Source: Georgenia muralis
GTDB taxonomy: Bacteria; Actinomycetota; Actinomycetes; Actinomycetales; Actinomycetaceae
Direction: 5' to 3'
NCBI RefSeq assembly: GCF_003814705.1
Contig: NZ_RKRA01000001.1
Span: forward strand, 1,612,001-1,676,000
Length of the DNA stretch: 64,000 bases
The notes beneath the pieces are model-generated. The model made no database searches. It saw only the letters and a list, made by a program, of their open reading frames with translations, and was not told the origin of the DNA. How positions within the stretch are numbered: position 1 is the stretch's first letter; each line of letters opens with the position of its first letter. This document shows, in pieces, positions 1 to 7,079 of this stretch. The translations under genes were made by a program, and so were the position numbers.

Positions 1-723
1 CGCCGCAGTGTTACCGCCCTGGCGGACGTCAACCTCACCTCCGAACGCGGCGCCTTCCTCTCCCTCCTCGGCCCGTCGGGGTGCGGGAAGTCCACGATCC
101 TGCGGATCCTCGCGGGCCTGGAGACGGCGACGTCGGGCACGGCCACCATCGACGGGAAGACCCCTGCCGAGCTGCGCGCAGGGCACGAGCTGGGCATCGC
201 GTTCCAGGACTCCGCGCTCCTGCCCTGGCGCTCGGTGGCGGCCAACATCCGCCTGCCGCTCGAGGTCGCCGGCCTGCCGGCGGACGAGGCGTACATCGCC
301 GAGCTCATCGACCTCGTCGCGCTCACGGGCTTCGAGAAGGCCCGCCCGGCGCACCTGTCCGGTGGCATGCGCCAGCGGGTCTCGATCGCCCGCTCGCTCG
401 TGGTGCGGCCCTCGGTCCTGCTCCTCGACGAGCCCTTCGGTGCCCTGGACGACATGACGCGCCAGCGCCTGAACGTCGAGCTGCTGCGCATCTGGACCCA
501 GAAGCCGACGACGACGCTCATGGTCACCCACGGCATCTCCGAGGCGATCTTCCTCTCGGACCACGTCGCGGTGATGAGCGCCCGGCCGGGGCGGGTGCAG
601 GAGGTCATCGACGTCGACCTGCCCAGGCCGCGCACGCCGGAGATCATGCGCAGCCCCGAGTTCCACGCCCTGCACGACCGCGCCTCCGAGCTGCTCTTCG
701 GCGCCGCCGGGCCGGGGGAGTGA
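1..723 (+). CDS. ABC transporter ATP-binding protein, SsuB/ThiZ type (start lies outside window)
   Basis: Cytoplasmic ATPase of an importer. The reading frame is open from base 1, so the true N-terminus lies upstream. Counting from the window edge, Walker [10 protein letters not shown] is at residues 24-32, the Q-loop Gln near 69 (FQDSALLPW), the signature LSGGMRQR at 119-126, Walker B LLLDEP ending near 145, and the switch His is in VTHGISEA. The FQDSxLLPW loop is typical of the nitrate/sulfonate/taurine/pyrimidine-precursor subfamily. The next permease begins 3 bp after the stop codon, so this is one operon with the two permeases and probably the phosphorylase at 2440. The substrate cannot be read from this subunit, and no binding protein is inside the window. 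Confidence 0.93.
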   Translation, partial: RRSVTALADVNLTSERGAFLSLLGPSGCGKSTILRILAGLETATSGTATIDGKTPAELRAGHELGIAFQDSALLPWRSVAANIRLPLEVAGLPADEAYIAELIDLVALTGFEKARPAHLSGGMRQRVSIARSLVVRPSVLLLDEPFGALDDMTRQRLNVELLRIWTQKPTTTLMVTHGISEAIFLSDHVAVMSARPGRVQEVIDVDLPRPRTPEIMRSPEFHALHDRASELLFGAAGPGE

Positions 724-725
724 TC

Positions 726-1550
726 GTGGGCGCCATCCGGAGGTGGTCGGCCGGTGCCGGCCGCGCGAGCGGCGCACTCGCCGTCGTCGCCTTCGTGAGC
801 CTGTGGTGGCTGGCGACGGCGACCGTCCTGGCCCCCGTCGGCCGGGCCCCCGGCGGGGAGGTCGGCACGTTCCCGACCCCGGGGCAGATCGTGGCGAAGC
901 TCGTCGAGGACGGCGCCGCCTTCCACTGGCGCAACCTCTCCCTCACCCTCGCCGAGGCCGGGCAGGGCTACCTGTGGGGCAACGGCGTCGCCCTGCTCCT
1001 CGCCGCCCTCGTGCTCCTGGCGCCACGGGCGGAGGGCGTCGTCACCCAGGTGGCCGTGGTCAGCTACTCCGTCCCCACGGTGGCGATCGGGCCCGTGGTC
1101 GCGCTCGTCGTGGGCGCGCCGGCCACGGGGGAGCCGTCGGGGACGGCGGTGTTCCTCGCCGCGATGTCGGTCTTCTTCACCACGCTCACCGGGGCGCTGG
1201 CAGGCATGCGCGCGGCCGACCGGGCCAGTCTCGACCTCGTCACCGTCTACGGCGGCACCCGGTGGCACCGGCTGGTCAAGGTCCAGGCGGTCGCCGCGCT
1301 GCCGAGCATCATGACCGCGCTGCGGATCGCCGTCCCCGCGGCGTTCCTCGGGGCGATCATCGGCGAGTACGTCGGTCAGGTGGACCGCGGTCTCGGCCCG
1401 GTGATGGTCAACGCCCAGCAGAGCCTGGAGGTGGCCCGCCTGTGGGGCGTCGCCCTGCTCTCCGGGCTCGTCGCCGGGGCGGGGTTCGTGCTCGTCGGAC
1501 GACTGGGCGCCCTGGTCACGCCGTGGGCGCGGGACGGGAGGACCTCGTGA
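726..1550 (+). CDS. ABC transporter permease (SsuC/ThiX family), first of two
   Basis: Inner-membrane permease of about 274 residues. The GTG at 726 is chosen because it lies just after the ATPase stop and opens directly into the first hydrophobic segment (ALAVVAFVSLWWLA). Several membrane spans follow. The cytoplasmic coupling loop around YGGTRWHRLVKVQ-AVAALPS, followed by AFLGAIIGEYVG, is the EAA-like motif of BPD_transp_1 permeases in the nitrate/sulfonate/pyrimidine group. Its stop overlaps the start of the second permease (GTGA), so the two are translationally coupled. Two different permeases served by one ATPase suggest a heterodimeric membrane domain, as in RibXY/ThiXY-type systems. 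The substrate is unknown. Confidence 0.88.
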   Translation: MGAIRRWSAGAGRASGALAVVAFVSLWWLATATVLAPVGRAPGGEVGTFPTPGQIVAKLVEDGAAFHWRNLSLTLAEAGQGYLWGNGVALLLAALVLLAPRAEGVVTQVAVVSYSVPTVAIGPVVALVVGAPATGEPSGTAVFLAAMSVFFTTLTGALAGMRAADRASLDLVTVYGGTRWHRLVKVQAVAALPSIMTALRIAVPAAFLGAIIGEYVGQVDRGLGPVMVNAQQSLEVARLWGVALLSGLVAGAGFVLVGRLGALVTPWARDGRTS

Positions 1551-2350
1551 GCGCGGCCCTGCTGCGTGCCACCGGTCGCGGGTTGGCCCAGGGCGGGCTC
1601 TCGCTGCTCGTCGTCGTCGCCCTCTGGGAGGCGACGCTGCGCCTCCTCGACGTCTCACCGTTCATCGGCAAGGGCCCGCTCGACGTCTGGGGGCACCTCG
1701 TCACGGACGACGGCGCCGCCGAGAACCGCGCGGTCGCGACGGCGCTGGTGGGCCGCACCCTCGCGGACGCGGCGATCGGGTTCGTCGCCGGACTCGCCGC
1801 CGCGAGCGTCCTGGCGCTGCTGTTCACCCTCTTCACCGCCGTCGAGCAGGCGCTCATGCCGCTCGCGATGCTGCTGCGCACCGTGCCGCTCATCGCGATG
1901 GCCCCCATCATCGTGCTGGTCTTCGGGCGGGATGCGGCCACGGTCGCCGTCATGGGCGGCATCGTCGTGCTCTTCCCCGCCCTGGTGAACATGGTGTTCG
2001 GGCTGCGCTCGGCCTCGCCGCCGATGCTCGACGTCGTGGCCGTCTACGGCGGGGGCCGCCTAGCCGCACTGCGCAAGGTGGCTCTGCCGGCGTCGCTGCC
2101 CTCCTTCCTCGCCGCGGTGAAGATCTCGGTCCCCGGCGCCGTCACCGGCGCCGTCATCGCGGAGTGGCTCGCCACCGGGGAGGGCGTCGGGCACGGCATC
2201 GTGTTCGCCATCGGGCAGGCGCAGATGGCCCAGGTCTGGAGCCTCGTCGTCCTGGTCACCCTCGCCTCGGTGCTGCTCTACGGACTGGTCTCCCTGCTCG
2301 AGCGGCTCGTCCTGACCGGTGCGGGCCTGCCCGGCTCGCCCGGGGTCTGA
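1547..2350 (+). CDS. ABC transporter permease (SsuC/ThiX family), second of two
   Basis: About 267 residues, starting at a GTG that overlaps the previous stop by four bases. A first membrane span (LSLLVVVALWEATLRLL) is followed by several more. The coupling loop reads VYGGGRLAALRKVALPASLPS, then the conserved AVIAEWLATGEGVG typical of this permease family. It is a paralogue of the upstream permease with the same architecture but divergent sequence. It is probably co-transcribed with the nucleoside phosphorylase starting 89 bp downstream, which is the best clue to the substrate class: a nucleoside, nucleobase or precursor. That last link is inference from neighbourhood. Confidence 0.87.
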   Translation: MSAALLRATGRGLAQGGLSLLVVVALWEATLRLLDVSPFIGKGPLDVWGHLVTDDGAAENRAVATALVGRTLADAAIGFVAGLAAASVLALLFTLFTAVEQALMPLAMLLRTVPLIAMAPIIVLVFGRDAATVAVMGGIVVLFPALVNMVFGLRSASPPMLDVVAVYGGGRLAALRKVALPASLPSFLAAVKISVPGAVTGAVIAEWLATGEGVGHGIVFAIGQAQMAQVWSLVVLVTLASVLLYGLVSLLERLVLTGAGLPGSPGV

Positions 2351-2439
2351 CCGCCACCGGCGCGCTCACCCGAACACCTCACCGCTCCCCCAGCCCTGCG
2401 CCGCACCCTCGCGCAGGACCCGAACCGAGAGGCACCACC

Positions 2440-3249
2440 ATGTCCACCGACCAGGCCGCCGTCGACAAGTCCGCCGTCGAGAGGTCGGCCGTCGACAAGT
2501 CCGCCGTCGGCACCGGTGTGCGGCAGTACCACATCGGCATCGCGCCGGGTGAGGTCGGCACCGTCGCCCTGCTGCCCGGCGACCCCTTCCGGGTGCCGCT
2601 CGTCGCCGAGTTCCTCACCGACGTGCGGGAGGTCGCCCACCGCCGCGAGCACCGCACGATGACCGGGTACTACAAGGGCCGCCGCATCACGGCCACCTCC
2701 ACCGGGATGGGCTGCCCGTCCACCGCGATCGCCGTCGAGGAGCTCGCCCGCGTCGGCGTGACCTCGGTGATCCGGGTGGGCAGCTCGGCCGGGCTCCAGC
2801 CCGGCGTCGAGCCCGGGGACCTGCTCGTCAGCGAGGGCACGCTCCGCAACGACGGCACCACCCAGGCCTACGTGCACCCCGGCTACCCCGCGGTGCCGGA
2901 CCTCGCCATCACCACCGAGCTCGCCGCCGCCGCCCGGCGCCTGGCGCGGACGCGGGGCGGGTTCGCCGTCCACACCGGCATCAACGCCAGCGACGACGCC
3001 TTCTACGCCGAGGGCCCGGAGTGGATCGCCGAGCTCCACCGCCAGGGCGTCCTCAACGTGGAGATGGAGAGCGCGGCGCTGTTCGTCGTCGCGCGGCTGC
3101 GCGGGATGCGGGCGGGGATGATCTGCGCGTGCTCGTCGAACCTCGTCGACGGCACCAGCGTCTACGACGAGAAGAACACGCGCCTCAAGGACGGCTGGGC
3201 CGCGAGCATCGAGGCGGCGCTGGAGACGGCGGTGCGGCTGGAGCTGTGA
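2440..3249 (+). CDS. Nucleoside phosphorylase, PNP/UDP family
   Basis: Cytosolic phosphorolysis of a nucleoside to base plus (deoxy)ribose-1-phosphate; 269 residues. Phosphate-site GDPFR is at 47-51, the family signature (TGMGCPS...EEL) spans about 87-102, IRVGSSAG follows at 111-118, and the ribose-binding VEMES is at 208-212. This is the E. coli Udp/DeoD fold. The Gln-x-Arg after the FYPG loop that E. coli Udp uses to read uracil is not conserved: this protein has FYAEGPEWI. The base specificity is therefore uncertain. The ATG at 2440 follows GAGAGGCACCACC. The first 23 residues are an AVDKSAVERSAVDKSAVG repeat, before homology begins near residue 28. Confidence 0.88.
   Translation: MSTDQAAVDKSAVERSAVDKSAVGTGVRQYHIGIAPGEVGTVALLPGDPFRVPLVAEFLTDVREVAHRREHRTMTGYYKGRRITATSTGMGCPSTAIAVEELARVGVTSVIRVGSSAGLQPGVEPGDLLVSEGTLRNDGTTQAYVHPGYPAVPDLAITTELAAAARRLARTRGGFAVHTGINASDDAFYAEGPEWIAELHRQGVLNVEMESAALFVVARLRGMRAGMICACSSNLVDGTSVYDEKNTRLKDGWAASIEAALETAVRLEL
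2460..2513 (+). repeat. Short in-frame tandem repeat at 5' end of the phosphorylase gene
   Basis: Units of about 18 bp (GTCGACAAGTCCGCC / GTCGAGAGGTCGGCC / GTCGACAAGTCCGCC) encode alternating VDKSA, VERSA, VDKSA. The repeat falls in the non-conserved N-terminal extension, so copy-number change would alter protein length without touching the catalytic fold. Confidence 0.7.
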
Positions 3250-3285
3250 GGCGGTCGGGCGGCGGGGAGCAGGCCCGGCGGCAGG

Positions 3286-3954
3286 TCATGCCGCGGAGGT
3301 GCCCGGCACCGGCGCCCGGGTCGCGCTGACCAGGCACCAGAGACCGCCGCGCCGGTCCGGCGCCGGCTCGAGGCCGTGCGCCCGCAGGACGGCGAGGATC
3401 TCCTCCGGTGGGTGCGCGAACGCCCGGTAGGTCCGCCCGAACAGGGCCTCGACGGCGTTCTCCGCGACGAGGATGGCGCGCGTGACGACGCTGGGTCGCG
3501 GGTAGGTCAGGACCACGAGCCGCCGTGCATGCCCGGCTGCCGCGCCGAGGAGTCCGGCAAGGTCGGGGTAGCAGCAGACCACGCGGTTCAGCACGACGAC
3601 GTCGGCGGACTCGACGCCGTCGGGGTCGGTGGCGAGGTCGAGGAGCCGGCACTGCACGCGGTCGGTCAGGCCCGCCTCGGCGAGGAGCTCGGCGGCGTCG
3701 TGCTCGTAGGTCCCCGCCAGCTCGAGGTTGGTCGCGGTGGCGGCGCCCCGGCGGAGCAGCTCCAGGTGCAGCGACCCGACCCCGCCGCCGATCTCGAGGA
3801 CGGTGGCGCCCTCGATGCCGTGGTCGACGCAGCGCTGGACCACCTGCGCCGAGAGCCGGTCCAGGCCGCGCCGCCGGTACCGCCGCGCCAACCGGTGCGC
3901 GAACCGCGGGGTGAAGGTCGCGTCATAGCCGCGCGGGTCGCAGCAACCCGTCAT
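3286..3954 (-). CDS. Class I SAM-dependent methyltransferase
   Basis: Soluble protein of 222 residues. Motif I, VLEIGGGVGSLHLELL, begins near residue 52 and identifies the SAM-binding Rossmann fold. The acidic residue ending strand 2 is in NLELAGTY, and motif IV is around SADVVVLNRVVCCYPDL. The start MTGCCDPRGYDATF with a Cys-Cys pair, followed by RRYRRRGLDRL, resembles the small-molecule methyltransferase type often found in Actinobacteria. Substrate is not predictable. It lies convergent with the phosphorylase and 48 bp downstream of the kinase-like gene on the same strand, so it may be co-transcribed with it. Confidence 0.82.
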   Translation of the reverse strand: MTGCCDPRGYDATFTPRFAHRLARRYRRRGLDRLSAQVVQRCVDHGIEGATVLEIGGGVGSLHLELLRRGAATATNLELAGTYEHDAAELLAEAGLTDRVQCRLLDLATDPDGVESADVVVLNRVVCCYPDLAGLLGAAAGHARRLVVLTYPRPSVVTRAILVAENAVEALFGRTYRAFAHPPEEILAVLRAHGLEPAPDRRGGLWCLVSATRAPVPGTSAA

Positions 3955-4002
3955 GGGACCAGTATCCGCCCGCCGGCGCGGCAGGTCACCGGTCGCGTCG
4001 CA

Positions 4003-4437
4003 CTACCGGCGCGGGAACCTGGCCCAGACGTGCTTGGCGGTGCCGTCGGGGTACCACGCGACCTCCAGGGCGATGCGCTGGGCGATCTTGAGGCCGGCCC
4101 CGCCCTCGCCGATCTCGCGGTTCTGGGCGATCTGCGGCGGCATGTCCGGTGCGTGGTCGATGACGTCGAGGACGAACTCCTCCGCACCCACGAGCAGGCG
4201 CACCCGGGTGGGCGGCAGGGCGTGGACGATCGCGTTGGTCGCGAGCTCGGAGGCGACGAGGACCATCTGGTCGGCTGTCCCGGTCAGGCCGCCCGCGTAG
4301 GACGCGCCGTGGTCGCGCAGGGCCTGGGTCAGGTCCGCCCGGAACGACGACAGGTGCGCGGGGCGGTCCAGGAGCCAGTGCGCGACGAGGTCGTAGGCCT
4401 CAGGCGGGTACGACTCGGTCGGCAGTCCGGGGTTCAC
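4003..4437 (-). CDS. Anti-sigma factor-type ATP-binding protein (RsbW-like HATPase)
   Basis: Single-domain GHKL ATPase of 144 residues, the serine-kinase/anti-sigma type of partner-switching systems. The N-box is LVASELATNAIVHA (about 60-73), the G1-like Asp is in VIDHAPDMP (about 94) and the G2 box is GEGGAGLKIAQ (110-120). The G1 box has DHAP rather than the usual DxGxG. The GTG start at 4437 is favoured because CCAAGGAGTCTC precedes it with ideal spacing; the longer open frame upstream has no such site. No sigma factor or STAS partner is adjacent; a STAS gene is 28 kb away at 32765. The cognate target is therefore unknown. Confidence 0.85.
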   Translation of the reverse strand: MNPGLPTESYPPEAYDLVAHWLLDRPAHLSSFRADLTQALRDHGASYAGGLTGTADQMVLVASELATNAIVHALPPTRVRLLVGAEEFVLDVIDHAPDMPPQIAQNREIGEGGAGLKIAQRIALEVAWYPDGTAKHVWARFPRR

Positions 4438-4750
4438 GAGACTCCTTGGTTTGGCTAGTGACGATTCATGGTCACGGCAGCGGGCCGGGGTGGCAACCCG
4501 AACGGGTCCGTCGCCCCAGCGGTCAGATCGTTGGCCCCAGGGATCGCGGGCAGCGCCGGCGGTCGAGTGATCGAGGACACACCGGCCCGGGCGGGCAGGC
4601 CGCGCGGTACGGGACCTCCGTCCTGCTATGTCCGGGTTTGTCGCTTCTACGTTGTTCACGTAGCAAGTTCCGATCCGGTCGATGCCGGTGAGGCAGCAGA
4701 TGAGCGGACCGCCAGGCGGTGGGCCGCACCGAAACCCTGGAGAAGAAATC
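4438..4750. promoter_or_regulatory. Divergent intergenic region with a short perfect inverted repeat
   Basis: These 313 bases separate the minus-strand kinase gene and the plus-strand membrane protein, so they must hold both promoters. The clearest signal is CTACGT (4647-4652), five-base spacer, ACGTAG (4658-4663), inside a locally AT-richer stretch about 90 bp before the membrane-protein start. It could be an operator; no regulator can be named. I see no ORF with a ribosome site and no RNA-gene signature here. Confidence 0.4.
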
Positions 4751-5254
4751 ATGAGCAAGTCCGCTACCAAGATCGCCGGGATCGTCTCGATCATCGCCGG
4801 GATCGTCTTCATCGTCGCCGGTGCGGTGACGTGGGGTCTGATCACCTCGAACCTGGCCGAGCAGAACATCACGGTCGCCGATGACTCCGAGATGCTGCCC
4901 GGTGACGACGTCAACGGTCCGTTCTCGGCGTTCGCCGAGGCGCAGATCATCAACCGCCACGCGATGGACTCCACCGGTGGCAAGACCTACGCCGAGCTCG
5001 GTGGTGAGGTCGGCGCCGCGGAGGCGGCGGGGGACACCGCGCTCGCGGAGGAGCTGCAGGGCCAGCGCACCACGGTCATGAACGCCTCGTTCCTGCGGGC
5101 GTCGCTGTTCACCTCGGTGGTCTCCTTCGGTGTGGCCGCCCTGGTGATGGGTCTGGGTGTGCTGTGGATCCTCGTCGGGTGGGCGCTGACCAGCCTGCGC
5201 ACCGCGCCGGTCGCGCCGGTGGTCTCCCAGGACCGCGCCCCGGTCACCGTCTGA
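4751..5254 (+). CDS. Small membrane protein of the actinobacterial 'LigA-like' group; function unknown
   Basis: 167 residues. A membrane span at about 8-33 (IAGIVSIIAGIVFIVAGAVTWGLI) is followed by a roughly 80-residue acidic extracellular loop, a second span pair at about 116-148, and a short cytoplasmic tail. The topology and the loop beginning NLAEQNITVADD resemble proteins widely labelled 'aromatic ring-opening dioxygenase LigA'. No LigA catalytic feature is visible, so that label is not adopted. The ATG is preceded by GGAGAAGAAATC. A strong hairpin 57 bp after the stop probably ends the transcript. Confidence 0.8.
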   Translation: MSKSATKIAGIVSIIAGIVFIVAGAVTWGLITSNLAEQNITVADDSEMLPGDDVNGPFSAFAEAQIINRHAMDSTGGKTYAELGGEVGAAEAAGDTALAEELQGQRTTVMNASFLRASLFTSVVSFGVAALVMGLGVLWILVGWALTSLRTAPVAPVVSQDRAPVTV

Positions 5255-5310
5255 GACGCACCACGCTCCACCCGCACGACGCTCCACCGGCACCACCCGC
5301 ACGACCTGCC

Positions 5311-5353
5311 GGAGCCCCCGGCCCCCGCCACCCGGCGTGGGGTCGGGGGCTCC
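5311..5353 (+). terminator. Hairpin terminator after the small membrane protein
   Basis: Perfect 10-bp arms GGAGCCCCCG and CGGGGGCTCC enclose an inner CCCC/GGGG pairing. There is no U-tract, as is common for actinobacterial hairpins. It lies 57 bp after the stop at 5254. Confidence 0.6.
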
Positions 5354-5452
5354 GCCACGTGCGGGGCTCCGCCGTGGCCGGGGGCTCCGGCGTCCGCCGT
5401 GGCCGGGAGCTCCGCGTCCGGGGGCTCATCGCGTGCGGGGCTCTGCCCGGTC
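5344..5452. repeat. Degenerate tandem array of CGGGGGCTCCGCC
   Basis: Six imperfect copies, 15-25 bp apart, follow the 3' arm of the terminator: CGGGGGCTCCGCC, CGGGGCTCCGCC, CGGGGGCTCCGGC, CGGGAGCTCCGC, CGGGGGCTCAT, CGGGGCTCTGCC. Each later copy could also pair with the single GGAGCCCCCG arm. The 331-base gap 5255-5585 holds this array plus the two flanking terminators and no credible gene. Confidence 0.65.
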
Positions 5453-5544
5453 AGCCCGTGACTCAGTACCGGGCGGGGTGAGCCAGCAGCGCGGAACGTC
5501 GACCTCGCCCCGGACCCCTCGACCTCGACGCGGAGGTGCTGACC

Positions 5545-5584
5545 GGACCGGGCGCCCTGGCGTGGACACGCGGCGCCCCGGTCC
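5545..5584 (-). terminator. Terminator for the deaminase gene
   Basis: GGACCGGGCGCC pairs with GGCGCCCCGGTCC (one bulged C). It sits immediately beyond the minus-strand stop at 5586. Confidence 0.6.
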
Positions 5585-5585
5585 G

Positions 5586-6935
5586 CTACCCCAGACCCTG
5601 GATCGCCGTCGCCACCGCCCGGTGCCGGCGCAGGACGTCCTCGAGCCCGCCGAGGAGCAGCTCGCCCTGCCGCACCAGCTCCCGGCCGCCGACGAAGGAG
5701 GACCAGGCGCGCGACGGTCCCGTCCGCAGCCAGGCCTCCACCGGGTCCGTGAGTGCTCCCGCGAGGGTGAGCGGCAAGGACTCCCACACGACGACGTCGG
5801 CGCAGGCGCCCGGTCGCAGGTGCCCGATCTCGTCGTCCCAGCCGAGGTTCCGGGCACCGCCGCGGGTGGCCATCGACAGCGCGTCGCGGGCGGTCATCGA
5901 TCCCGGACCGTGCCGGTACCGGCCCAGCAGCAGGGCCCCGCGGGTCTCCAGCCACATCGACGCCGCGTCGTTCGAGGCGGAGCCGTCGCAGCCGAGCCCG
6001 ACCGCCATGCCGAGCCCGCGCAGCGCCATCGCGTCGGCGGTGTCCCCGGCGAGGATCATGTTCGAGCTCGGGCACTGCGTGGCCGAGACCCCGGCGTCGG
6101 CCAGGCGCCGGTTCTCCGTCTCGGAGCCGTAGACGTAGTGCGCGACCCACGACCGCGACGACGCCCACCCGACCCGCTCGAAGTACTCCACCGGCCGGCA
6201 GCCGTAGACCTCCTGGCTGTAGACGTCCTCGTCGCGGTCCTCCGCGAGGTGGGTGTGCAGCCGCACGTCGTGCTGCTCGGCGAGCTCGGCCGTGGAGCGC
6301 ATGATGCTCTCGGAGACCGAGAACATCGAGCACGGCGCCAGCGCCACCCGGGTGAGGGCGCCGGGCGAGGGGTCGTGGTAGCGGGCGACGAGCCGCTCGC
6401 TGTCGGCGAGGATCGTCTCCTCGTCCTGGACGACCTCGCGCGGCGGCAGCCCGCCGTCGTCGACCGAGCGCGTCATCGAGCCGCGGGTGGCCATGAACCG
6501 GAAGCCGATCTCGCGTGCGGCAGCCACCTGGGCGTCGATGAGGTTCGGTCGCGGGTGGACGTACAGGTGGTCCGACGACGTCGTGCACCCGCCGAGGAGC
6601 AGCTCGGCGATCCCCACGTAGGTGGACAGGTGCACCGCCTCCTCGTCGAGCCGCGCCCACAGCGGGTACAGGGTGGTCAGCCACTGGAAGAGGGAGCCGT
6701 TGATCGCCGGGGCGTAGGCGCGGGTGAGGTTCTGGTACATGTGGTGGTGGGTGTTGACCAGCCCCGGCGTGAGGAGGCGGCCGCCGGCGTCGACGCGGTG
6801 CGTCGCCGTCGGCTGGGGGTCGCCCGGCCCGCCGACGGCGTGCACGCGCCCGCCGTCGAGCGCGACCCACCCGCCGGGGATCTCCCAGCCCTCGTCGACG
6901 ACCACGTGGGCGTCGTGGATGACGGTCTCGACCAT
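5586..6935 (-). CDS. 8-oxoguanine deaminase-like amidohydrolase
   Basis: About 449 residues, a cytosolic metal-dependent hydrolase of the AtzA/TrzN/8-oxoguanine-deaminase group, probably converting 8-oxoguanine to urate or acting on a related aminated heterocycle. The metal site is visible: NTHHHMYQN (His63 and His65), THLAED, VAHYVY and the Asp of GLGCDGSASND. The beta-sandwich halves flank the barrel (VIHDAHVVVDEG at the start, GACADVVVWE near the end). The ATG at 6935 follows a GGAGG site; a longer upstream frame is not supported. It is divergent from a translesion polymerase gene 144 bp away, a pairing consistent with oxidized-base handling, but that is inference. Confidence 0.85.
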   Translation of the reverse strand: MVETVIHDAHVVVDEGWEIPGGWVALDGGRVHAVGGPGDPQPTATHRVDAGGRLLTPGLVNTHHHMYQNLTRAYAPAINGSLFQWLTTLYPLWARLDEEAVHLSTYVGIAELLLGGCTTSSDHLYVHPRPNLIDAQVAAAREIGFRFMATRGSMTRSVDDGGLPPREVVQDEETILADSERLVARYHDPSPGALTRVALAPCSMFSVSESIMRSTAELAEQHDVRLHTHLAEDRDEDVYSQEVYGCRPVEYFERVGWASSRSWVAHYVYGSETENRRLADAGVSATQCPSSNMILAGDTADAMALRGLGMAVGLGCDGSASNDAASMWLETRGALLLGRYRHGPGSMTARDALSMATRGGARNLGWDDEIGHLRPGACADVVVWESLPLTLAGALTDPVEAWLRTGPSRAWSSFVGGRELVRQGELLLGGLEDVLRRHRAVATAIQGLG

Positions 6936-7079
6936 GGCGGGCCTCCGGGCGAGCGTCGCCCTCGTGGGGCGGTCGTCCCTGTCCCGGGTTCTGCTCGAGG
7001 CCCGGATCGTCACCGCTGCGCGGACGGGAAGCTGCGTCCCAACCTAGCGGGCGGCGGCGACGGCGGCGAGACTCGTCCC

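Noticed and set aside
4751-5254. Aromatic ring-opening dioxygenase LigA
   Set aside because: That name is common in databases for this type, but the protein is a small membrane protein with no dioxygenase motif.
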